Source: an uncultured Oscillibacter sp. (GTDB lineage: Bacteria > Bacillota > Clostridia > Oscillospirales > Oscillospiraceae). From it: 11,327 nt of DNA. Each line of letters starts with the position of its first letter. Position 1 is the first letter of the stretch. Positions 6,805 through 11,327 of this stretch are shown here, piece by piece. The notes beneath the pieces were generated by a model, which worked only from the letters and a program-made list of their open reading frames with translations, was not told the DNA's origin and did not search any database. A program made the position numbers and the translations under genes. The stretch is from positions 1 through 11,327 of the forward strand of contig CAMHBH010000067.1 in assembly GCA_946183175.1 (NCBI GenBank), written 5' to 3'.

Positions 6805-7694
6805 AACCCGAAAACCATGTACGTACCCCCCTACGGACTCTGTACGGTCTTGTCCTGCTGGCGCTGGCAATCGTACTGCTCTCGTCCTGCGCCCTGCGCA
6901 CGTCCCAAAACGTCACTCCCGACCTGACGCCCGTCGGACTGCCCGAAAACCTTACCTGCGAAATCGTCACCGAGCCGGAAAGCGACATTTCCCGCGCCGA
7001 CGACGGTTCCATTCTCGCCGCCTACAGCTACCAGTTGCCAGTTATGAGCCTGTACCGCCTCAACGGCGCGCCCGTCACGGAGGAGACCGCCGAAAACAGT
7101 CGCGAACTCGACGCCGTCGAAATGGCCAACACCTTTAATCAGGCGTTCCGGGACTGGAAAGCCGAGGCCGATTTCTCCGCCCTGGAAGAACTCGCCCGGA
7201 ACGACTACGCCCAAAAACAGGCCGAGAATCAGAAATGGGATTACCACTACGAACAGGGCCTCGAAAGCGATATCTACCAGACGGAGCGCTTTGTCAGCGT
7301 CTCCGGGCGCTTCTACTACTACGCCGGCGGTGCCCACCCGAATACCGTCCTGCTGGGCTGGAACTACGACTTAGAGAAGGGCGCGTTCTTCTCCGCCGGA
7401 CAGCTCTTTCAGGATACCGAGGCCATCACGGAAGAACTGCTTCACATGGCCCAGGAGCGCGCCGCCGAATGGAATATGACACCCGAGGAGTTCTTCTGGG
7501 AGGACTACCCGGAAATCCTCAACGGCTGGAGCGAACGTTCCGCGGTCGTCACGTTCGACGAGTACAATATGACGATATCCTTCTCGCCGTACGTCATCGC
7601 CTCTTACGCCGCCGGGGAACAGATTTTCACCATCCCCCTGACGTGGCTGAAACAATACATGAACCAGTACGGGCAACACCTGTTTTCAAATTAA
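6801..7694 (+). CDS. Lipoprotein with DUF4163/DUF3298 domains (PdaC/RsiV-like ectodomain)
   Basis: Predicted surface lipoprotein, 297 aa. The signal peptide has a hydrophobic stretch (about 13-27) and a lipobox L27-S-S-C30. The mature part matches the DUF4163 (about 60-160) plus DUF3298 (about 180-290) pairing. The giveaway is 'FYYYAGGAHPNTVLLGWNYDLEKGAFFSAGQLF', quoted here only as key blocks GGAHPNT and YDLEKG, and the C-terminal beta segment ending near 'FTIPLTWLKQYM'. This module occurs in PdaC-type deacetylases and anti-sigma factor RsiV, where it binds glycan or lysozyme. Here there is no attached catalytic domain. The start ATG overlaps the tmcAL stop by 4 nt, with GGAAAGGA inside tmcAL as the ribosome binding site. 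Position beside a wall-active GH3 enzyme suggests a wall-related role, which is inference. Confidence 0.75.
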   Translation: MKPENHVRTPLRTLYGLVLLALAIVLLSSCALRTSQNVTPDLTPVGLPENLTCEIVTEPESDISRADDGSILAAYSYQLPVMSLYRLNGAPVTEETAENSRELDAVEMANTFNQAFRDWKAEADFSALEELARNDYAQKQAENQKWDYHYEQGLESDIYQTERFVSVSGRFYYYAGGAHPNTVLLGWNYDLEKGAFFSAGQLFQDTEAITEELLHMAQERAAEWNMTPEEFFWEDYPEILNGWSERSAVVTFDEYNMTISFSPYVIASYAAGEQIFTIPLTWLKQYMNQYGQHLFSN

Positions 7695-7703
7695 ACAGAC
7701 GCG

Positions 7704-7735
7704 CGGGGCTGTCGGAAGGACGGCCCCGTTTCTTT
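7704..7735 (+). terminator. Rho-independent terminator closing the GH3-tmcAL-DUF3298 unit
   Basis: CGGGGCTGTC (7704-7713) pairs with GACGGCCCCG (7719-7728) with one G-U pair and a five-base loop, followed by TTTCTTTG. It starts 9 nt after the stop codon. Confidence 0.9.
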
Positions 7736-7784
7736 GTATCGTACAGCGCGGGCGGGGGATACTACGGAAAATCGAAAACAGGGG

Positions 7785-7813
7785 TTGACAAAGTCCCGCC
7801 GAAATGGTATAGT
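7785..7813 (+). promoter_or_regulatory. Strong promoter of the DUF3793-flavodoxin operon
   Basis: Perfect -35 TTGACA (7785-7790), exactly 17 bp, then TATAGT (7808-7813), one base from consensus. It is the strongest promoter in the window. The predicted transcription start, near 7820, falls at the left edge of the first palindrome, which fits a promoter that needs repression. Confidence 0.88.
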
Positions 7814-7820
7814 TCCAGCA

Positions 7821-7840
7821 GTTAGTTTTATTAAACTAAC
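7821..7840. promoter_or_regulatory. Palindromic operator candidate 1 (GTTAG...CTAAC) at the transcription start
   Basis: Eight-base arms GTTAGTTT (7821-7828) and AAACTAAC (7833-7840) are exact inverted repeats around TATT. The site covers about +1 to +20 of the predicted transcript, so a bound repressor would block initiation or escape. TTAG/CTAA half-sites recall DtxR/IdeR-type boxes, but spacing and sequence do not match that consensus exactly, so the regulator is unknown. Confidence 0.7.
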
Positions 7841-7888
7841 TCAACGGGAACGGGCGCGGGCAGGCACGCCTGTCTTTTCGCAAGATAA

Positions 7889-7904
7889 GTTAGCGTACGC
7901 TAAC
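7889..7904. promoter_or_regulatory. Palindromic operator candidate 2 (GTTAG...CTAAC) in the leader
   Basis: GTTAGCGTACGCTAAC is a perfect 16-bp palindrome. It shares the GTTAG/CTAAC ends with the first site, but the half-sites are 6 bp apart instead of 10. The two centres are 66 bp apart. It lies 6 nt before the AGGAGG ribosome binding site (7911-7916), so in RNA it could also form a hairpin near the start. Confidence 0.65.
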
Positions 7905-7927
7905 AGAGACAGGAGGAACCGCGAAGC

Positions 7928-8476
7928 ATGAACCGTAGCTTTGAAACCGCGCTGGCGGCGTACTGCGCGCCGACTTTAGCGGGTCTGAAACCCGCAAGTC
8001 TTTTCCACTGGGCCGGGAATCCGCGCGAACTGGCCGCGTGGAGCCGGAAACTGTCCCGTTTCGGAATCGGCGTGCGGAGCCTGAAGCGCTGTCCGGACGG
8101 CGGCTGTCTGCTCTACCTGTACCGCGTCCGGGCACTGGAGCGCGTCCTGTCCGACGCCGGGAACGCCGCCTTCCTGCGCTCCTTCGGCTACGCCCCCGAA
8201 CACGGCATAGACGCACTCGTGAAACGCCTCCGCGAGAGAATCGGCGGAAACGGGTCGTTTCCGCACGAAATCGGCGTCTTTCTGGGGTACCCTCTGGAAG
8301 ATGTCCGGGGATTTATCGACAACGGCGGGGCAAACTATACCTGCTGCGGCTGTTGGAAGGCCTACGGCGACCCGGAGGCCGCGCGGCGGAAATTCGCGGC
8401 CTACCGCCGCTGTACGGAGCGGTACCGGGAAAACCTGCGGCAGGGAATCGCGCTGGAAGCGCTGATTACCGCGTGA
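7928..8476 (+). CDS. DUF3793 family protein
   Basis: Soluble 182-aa protein that I assign to DUF3793, a clostridial family without a known function. Recognisable family blocks are 'YCAPTLAGLKPASLF' (12-26), 'HEIGVFLGYPLEDVRGFI' (113-130), and the cysteine-rich 'NYTCCGCWKAYGD' (136-148). Cysteines are Cys13, Cys55, Cys60, Cys139, Cys140, Cys142 and Cys162. The clustered cysteines could bind a metal or undergo redox change; this is inference. No membrane segment or signal is seen. The ATG is preceded by AGGAGG with a longish 11-nt spacing. It is first in an operon with a flavodoxin, under a strong promoter with two palindromic sites. In my recollection such genes often sit near ferrous iron transport (feo) genes and flavodoxins, which would fit metal-responsive control. 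No feo gene is in this window. Confidence 0.82.
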   Translation: MNRSFETALAAYCAPTLAGLKPASLFHWAGNPRELAAWSRKLSRFGIGVRSLKRCPDGGCLLYLYRVRALERVLSDAGNAAFLRSFGYAPEHGIDALVKRLRERIGGNGSFPHEIGVFLGYPLEDVRGFIDNGGANYTCCGCWKAYGDPEAARRKFAAYRRCTERYRENLRQGIALEALITA

Positions 8477-8481
8477 ACATT

Positions 8482-8495
8482 CGGCGGGTTCGCCG
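8482..8495 (+). other. Small hairpin between DUF3793 and flavodoxin genes
   Basis: CGGCG (8482-8486), loop GGTT, CGCCG (8491-8495), then TTTGA. The 5-bp stem and short T-run make a weak attenuator or an RNA processing/stabilising hairpin possible; it could tune the ratio of the two proteins. Confidence 0.3.
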
Positions 8496-8525
8496 TTTGA
8501 ATACCATCGACAAGGAGAATGAGCT

Positions 8526-8963
8526 ATGAGCAAAATCGCGGTCGTATACTGGAGCGGCACGGGCAACACGGAGACCATGGCGAACTGTATCGCCGAGGGG
8601 GCCAAGGACGCCGGCGCGGAAGTGGATATCGTCAACGTCACCGGCGAGGGCGACTTCACCGCCGACCAGTTGGGCGGCTATGACGCCGTGGCGTTCGGCT
8701 GTTCGAGCCAGGGCACGGAGCAGTTGGAGGAGAGCGCGTTCGAGCCGATGTTCGCGGCGCTGGAGGATTCGCTGTCCGGGAAGAAGGTGGCGCTGTTCGG
8801 GTCGTACGGCTGGGGCGACGGCCAGTGGATGCGGGACTGGTGCGACCGCTGCAAGGCCGCGAAAGCAGTCATGTTTGACGACGGCCTGACCATCAACGAG
8901 GCCCCCGACGACGACGGGCAGGAGACTTGCCGCGACATGGGCAAGGAACTCGCCAAGTGGTAA
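8526..8963 (+). CDS. Short-chain flavodoxin
   Basis: FMN-binding electron carrier of 145 aa, a normal length for short-chain flavodoxins. The phosphate-binding loop 'SGTGNTE' (10-16) follows the first strand 'IAVVYW'. The second FMN loop is around 'FGCSSQGTEQLEES' (58-70), and 'LFGSYGWGDGQWM' (90-102) forms the third, with Tyr94 and Trp96 likely near the isoalloxazine ring. The protein is acidic, as expected for a donor to many partners. AAGGAG (8512-8517) lies 8 nt before the ATG. It is second in the operon with the DUF3793 gene (49-nt gap) and is closed by a strong terminator. Flavodoxins commonly replace ferredoxin under iron limitation, which fits the palindromic control seen upstream. 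Which partner it reduces is not evident. Confidence 0.95.
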   Translation: MSKIAVVYWSGTGNTETMANCIAEGAKDAGAEVDIVNVTGEGDFTADQLGGYDAVAFGCSSQGTEQLEESAFEPMFAALEDSLSGKKVALFGSYGWGDGQWMRDWCDRCKAAKAVMFDDGLTINEAPDDDGQETCRDMGKELAKW

Positions 8964-8978
8964 AGCGCATAACGGCAC

Positions 8979-9007
8979 GGCGTCCCGGTTCGTCCGGGAC
9001 GCCTTTT
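8979..9007 (+). terminator. Rho-independent terminator after flavodoxin
   Basis: GGCGTCCCGG (8979-8988), loop TTCGT, CCGGGACGCC (8994-9003) and TTTT. The 10-bp perfect GC-rich stem starts 15 nt after the stop codon. It also separates this operon from the convergent gene at 9065-9481. Confidence 0.95.
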
Positions 9008-9064
9008 CTGTCTGAACACGCCGCGATTGCGGGGGCGGGGATAGCGAAAACCTCTCCCGCGTTG

Positions 9065-9481
9065 CTATTCCTCCATGTCGACCGTGATATGGTCCGTGCC
9101 GTAGCGGTCGAACTCCGACAGGTACGCGTCAATCCGGGCCTTTAGGGCCTCGTAGTTCTCCCCGGTCATGGGTTCGCCGTCCATGTCGCGCAGGGCCAGC
9201 TCCTCGGCGAGTATCTCGAAAAACGTCACGTCCTCGTATTGCTCGATAACCTCGTGAATGCCCCCGTCCGCGAACGCCCGCGACGGAATCAGCTCCCCGT
9301 TGTAGAGTTCCACCAGCTTGCCCATACGGTGGTGCAGGCAGTGGGAGAAAATCGTACTCTCCACGGCGTCATACTCCCGGATTCGGTCTGATTCCTCCCG
9401 CGTCGAGTTCATAATCCAGTTGCCTATGTACACAAGGTCCAGCAGGTAACGGAACTGCTGTTCCGACAGCTCAATCTTCAT
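9065..9481 (-). CDS. Small acidic protein of unknown function
   Basis: I do not recognise a family with certainty. The predicted protein has 138 aa, is acidic, and has no signal peptide or membrane segment. It begins 'MKIELSEQQFRYLLDLVYIG', continues with a helix-rich middle containing 'YDAVESTIFSHCLHHRMGKL' (His/Cys cluster about residues 47-52), and ends in a strongly acidic tail 'HITVDMEE'. The pattern is that of a compact helical cytoplasmic protein. The start at 9481 follows GGGAGGTG on the minus strand at 6-nt spacing, and an extended -10 promoter sits just upstream. An in-frame upstream extension to 9727 would run through that promoter and into murI, so it is not used. It is divergent from murI and convergent with the flavodoxin gene, so it is transcribed alone. 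Confidence 0.8.
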   Translation of the reverse strand: MKIELSEQQFRYLLDLVYIGNWIMNSTREESDRIREYDAVESTIFSHCLHHRMGKLVELYNGELIPSRAFADGGIHEVIEQYEDVTFFEILAEELALRDMDGEPMTGENYEALKARIDAYLSEFDRYGTDHITVDMEE

Positions 9482-9509
9482 CGACGACACCTCCCGAAAC
9501 TTTGCCCCC

Positions 9510-9538
9510 ATTATAGCACACGCCCGCGGGAATTTCCA
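9510..9538 (-). promoter_or_regulatory. Minus-strand extended -10 promoter of the small acidic protein gene
   Basis: On the minus strand TGGAAA (9538-9533), 17 bp, then TATAAT (9515-9510), directly preceded by TGC. This is a perfect -10 with an extended motif. The predicted start is near 9503, giving a leader of about 20 nt that holds the GGGAGGTG site. Confidence 0.75.
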
Positions 9539-9572
9539 CCTGAAAAACCGGGAAAAAAGACAAATCTCTGTC

Positions 9573-9601
9573 TTGCGGCTTTGCCGGAGACATAGTATAA
9601 T
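9573..9601 (+). promoter_or_regulatory. murI: Promoter of murI
   Basis: TTGCGG (9573-9578), 17 bp, then a perfect TATAAT (9596-9601). The predicted start near 9608 leaves about 30 nt to the murI ATG, with CAGGAGGT as ribosome binding site. It is back-to-back with the minus-strand promoter at 9510-9538. Confidence 0.75.
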
Positions 9602-9638
9602 ATGCCCCGAACACTGCGACAGCTCAGGAGGTATCGCC

Positions 9639-10472
9639 ATGAATGAACACCAACCGGACGCCCGCCCCGTCGGCGTCTTCGATTCCGGCCTCGGAGGGCT
9701 TACGGCGATTCGCTCCCTCCTGCGCATTCTGCCGGAAGAGAACCTTGTCTACTTCGGCGATACCGCCCGCGTCCCCTACGGCAACCGCGCCCCCGAAACC
9801 ATCCTGCAATACGCCCGGCAGGATGTCCGCTTTCTGCGCTCCTTCCACCTGAAAGCAATCGTCATCGCCTGCGGCACCATCTCCACGACTTCCCTTGACA
9901 CCCTGCAAGCCGAAAACCCCGACTTGCCCTTTGTGGGCGTCGTATCGCCGGCCTGCCGCCGCGCCGCCGAACTCACCCGCCGGAAACGCGTGGGCATTAT
10001 CGCGACCCGGGCCTCCGTGCGCTCCGGGGCCTACGAGGCCGCGCTACGCCGCATTGACCCCGAAATTACGGTTATCGGCAAGCCGTGTCCGCTGTTCGTG
10101 CCGCTGGTCGAGAACGGGCGCTTCCGGCGCGGCGACATCGTCATTGAGACCGTCGCCCGCGAGTACCTCACGCCCCTGTTGCAAGAGAATATCGACACCC
10201 TTATACTCGGCTGTACGCACTACCCGCTGTTAGAGGAGATTATCGCCGATATCTGCGGGCCGTCCGTGTCGCTGGTCTCCGCCGGGGAGGAGTCGGCCTA
10301 CGAGTTGAAGCGGCTCTTGAAGGCGCGTAACCTGCGCGGCGACGCGTCCGCCGCCGGGGAAGTACAGTTCTACGTCAGCGACCGGACGGAAGACTTTGAA
10401 AATACGGCGTCCATTTTCCTGCGGGAGAATCTGCGCCACACTGCACGGAGGGTTGACATTGAAAAGTATTAA
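9639..10472 (+). CDS. murI: Glutamate racemase
   Basis: MurI interconverts L- and D-glutamate in the cytoplasm and supplies D-Glu for peptidoglycan stem peptides. The predicted protein is 277 aa, normal for the family. Motifs in order: 'VGVFDSGLGGL' (11-21, with D15 and S16), 'VYFGDTARVPYGNR' (37-50), the first catalytic Cys78 in 'IVIACGTISTTS', and the second Cys192 in 'LILGCTHYPLLEE'. The usual Asn after the first cysteine (ACNT) is Gly79 here, an uncommon form that may be lineage-typical. The start is the ATG after AGGAGG (9627-9632); an in-frame start at 9573 would overlap the promoter. The end of the gene overlaps the next start by 14 nt. Confidence 0.95.
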   Translation: MNEHQPDARPVGVFDSGLGGLTAIRSLLRILPEENLVYFGDTARVPYGNRAPETILQYARQDVRFLRSFHLKAIVIACGTISTTSLDTLQAENPDLPFVGVVSPACRRAAELTRRKRVGIIATRASVRSGAYEAALRRIDPEITVIGKPCPLFVPLVENGRFRRGDIVIETVAREYLTPLLQENIDTLILGCTHYPLLEEIIADICGPSVSLVSAGEESAYELKRLLKARNLRGDASAAGEVQFYVSDRTEDFENTASIFLRENLRHTARRVDIEKY

Positions 10473-10770
10473 GAACTCGGAACGCACCGGAAGCGCGTCC
10501 CCCGCGCCCAGACAGGAGAACGATACCCCCCCGGACACGCGAAAGCCTATGGAGGCCGAAACGGCGGTTTCCGTACTCCCTTCGCAGTCCCGGGACAGTC
10601 TTCCCGTCCTGCTGACCATCCACTCCGAACAGGACATCGACACCCCCCAGCAGGACAATATGGAACTGCTCACGGAGGGCACGATGCGCCTCGCGCCCGA
10701 CTGCCTTACATTGACGTACCGCGAAAGCGCCCTGACGGGCAATAGATCGGTTTCCGGTGCAACGATATGA
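10459..10770 (+). pseudogene. DUF1934 (YwiB-like) gene interrupted by an insertion sequence
   Basis: Reading from TTG 10459, preceded by GGAGGG (10447-10452) and overlapping the murI stop by 14 nt, there is a 103-codon frame. Residues 1-46 are a polar, probably disordered extension. From about residue 47, 'LPVLLTIHSEQDIDTPQQDN' and 'MELLTEGTMRLAPDCLTLTY' followed by 'RESALTG' match the start of the DUF1934 lipocalin-like barrel. The family normally continues after ESxLTG with a further half of the barrel. Here, from about 10741, the sequence becomes IS end DNA, adding about nine unrelated residues (NRSVSGATI) before a stop at 10768. Only about the first half of the domain remains, so the gene is very likely inactive. 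In Bacillus the homologue ywiB sits just before argS, so argS may lie beyond the element. An internal ATG at 10549 is a weaker alternative start. Confidence 0.8.
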
Positions 10771-10786
10771 TGGGGGTGTAGGTTTG

Positions 10787-11327
10787 TCAAACATATTGGA
10801 CAGTGAATGAATTCAAGGTATCCTTGGGAGAAGCCCAATGGAGGGGACGCATCGGAAGGGAGTTGCTTCTTCTTTGGTGAACAGCTAGCTGTTCACCAAA
10901 GTCGGCGAGGGAGTAGAAGGAGTGGGTATCGTAGAAGCGTTTCTGGTCTTCCCTGTGGCTTCTCTCAACCTTGCCGTTGTGCCGGGGCGTATAAGGGCGG
11001 ATTAGCTTGTGTTGAATGCCCTGGAATTCCAGTGCTTCTTCAAACAGCGATTTGCGTTTGCTGCCACTGCCATGGGCAAATCGGTTCGTGAATTCAATGC
11101 CGTTATCTGTCTGGACACACTCCACCCGGACCCCTTTTCTCTTGAACTCAGCGATTACTCTGCATAGGAACAGATAAGAGGAATAGGTGCATTGTTCCGG
11201 GTAAGCGCCCAGGATCCTGTAACGGGAATACTCATCAATGGCAGTGTACTGAAACAGGCGTAGTTCAGGATTTGCAATACACTTGCGAGGAACGACTTTC
11301 ACATCGATCTGGATCCTTTCTCCGGGG
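10787..11327 (-). CDS. IS481-like DDE transposase, 3' part, running off the window
   Basis: The C-terminal ~180 residues of an rve-type (DDE) integrase-core transposase. The frame stays open to the window edge; its first visible residues are 'PGERIQIDVKVVPRKC', in which the Asp of 'QIDVK' is the first acidic catalytic residue. 'QYTAIDEYSRYR' follows, then the second Asp in 'VQTDNGIEFT', and the catalytic Glu in 'PRHNGKVERSHREDQKRFY'. The C-terminal 'NSLPMRPLHWASPKDTL' matches the 'PMRPLxWxSP' tail of this family, ending in 'SFTVQYV'. All three catalytic residues are present, so the visible part looks intact. A GTG at 11302 is only an internal codon; the true start lies beyond 11327, where the N-terminal helix-turn-helix should be. 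Confidence 0.88.
   Translation of the reverse strand, partial: PGERIQIDVKVVPRKCIANPELRLFQYTAIDEYSRYRILGAYPEQCTYSSYLFLCRVIAEFKRKGVRVECVQTDNGIEFTNRFAHGSGSKRKSLFEEALEFQGIQHKLIRPYTPRHNGKVERSHREDQKRFYDTHSFYSLADFGEQLAVHQRRSNSLPMRPLHWASPKDTLNSFTVQYV
10872..10901. repeat. Perfect 30-bp palindrome inside the transposase gene
   Basis: The two 15-bp arms, CTTTGGTGAACAGCT and AGCTGTTCACCAAAG, are exact reverse complements with no spacer. On the minus strand it encodes the residues around F-G-E-Q-L-A-V-H-Q-R. It lies in the C-terminal part of the transposase, after the catalytic Glu. Confidence 0.9.

Larger units (their letters stand above)
10741..11327 (-). mobile_element. Partial IS481-like insertion sequence (one end visible)
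   Basis: From about 10741 the sequence changes from DUF1934 coding DNA to lower-GC DNA, and a transposase gene on the minus strand fills 10787-11327. The stretch 10745-10785, starting GATCGGTTTCCGG, is the likely terminal inverted repeat region downstream of the transposase stop. The exact outer edge and any target duplication cannot be set because the other end is outside the window. Base composition and codon use differ plainly from the host genes, which fits recent arrival. Confidence 0.8.

Noticed and set aside
9482..9727. N-terminal extension of the minus-strand protein to 9727
   Set aside because: It would run through two promoters and the start of murI. The residues added are not protein-like, and ATG 9481 has a good ribosome binding site.
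10807..11091. Plus-strand frame of 94 codons within the IS
   Set aside because: It lies opposite the well-supported transposase gene and shows no recognisable motif.

Overview
The window (about 11.3 kb) looks like chromosome from a high-GC, Gram-positive, low-copy-number gut-type clostridium of the Oscillospiraceae/Ruminococcaceae kind. This is an inference. It rests on strong AGGAGG-type ribosome binding sites, GTG and TTG starts, several lipoproteins with short Gram-positive lipoboxes, a clostripain-type peptidase, TmcAL/YlbM, a DUF3793-flavodoxin pair and a murI-DUF1934 pair. Coding DNA is strongly GC-biased at third positions. The only clearly foreign-looking stretch is the last ~590 bp, which is visibly less GC-rich.

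Layout, left to right. (1) 25-1011: a lipoprotein with a parvulin/SurA-like fold. (2) 1012-1309: an AT-rich, gene-free gap with a consensus-like promoter, a chain of hairpins including 10-bp inverted arms, and a second, extended -10 promoter for folA. (3) 1310-1822: folA (dihydrofolate reductase) with a perfect terminator. (4) 2004-3989: a clostripain-family lipoprotein peptidase with its own promoter. (5) 3990-4178: a gap with a terminator-like hairpin, a single hairpin resembling a type I-E CRISPR repeat, and a promoter. (6) 4179-7694: a probable transcription unit of a membrane-anchored GH3 beta-N-acetylhexosaminidase, tmcAL, and a DUF4163/DUF3298 lipoprotein whose start overlaps the tmcAL stop, closed by a terminator. 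(7) 7785-9007: a tightly regulated two-gene unit, DUF3793 protein plus flavodoxin. It has a near-consensus promoter, a GTTAG/CTAAC palindrome at the predicted transcription start, a second GTTAG/CTAAC palindrome before the ribosome binding site, and a strong terminator. (8) 9065-9481, minus strand: a small acidic protein of unknown function, divergent from murI. (9) 9639-10770: murI (glutamate racemase) overlapping a DUF1934 gene that is cut by an insertion sequence. (10) about 10741-11327: one end of an IS481-like element; its transposase reads leftward on the minus strand and runs off the window.

How it fits together: several products act at the cell surface (PPIase-like lipoprotein, clostripain, GH3 hexosaminidase, DUF3298 lipoprotein) or in wall synthesis (MurI), mixed with housekeeping genes (folA, tmcAL). 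The most interesting unit is the palindrome-controlled DUF3793-flavodoxin operon, which reads as a metal- or iron-responsive redox pair of unknown chemistry. Other points to follow up are the hairpin-rich folA leader, the IS insertion into DUF1934, a perfect 30-bp palindrome inside the transposase gene and the solitary CRISPR-repeat-like hairpin.
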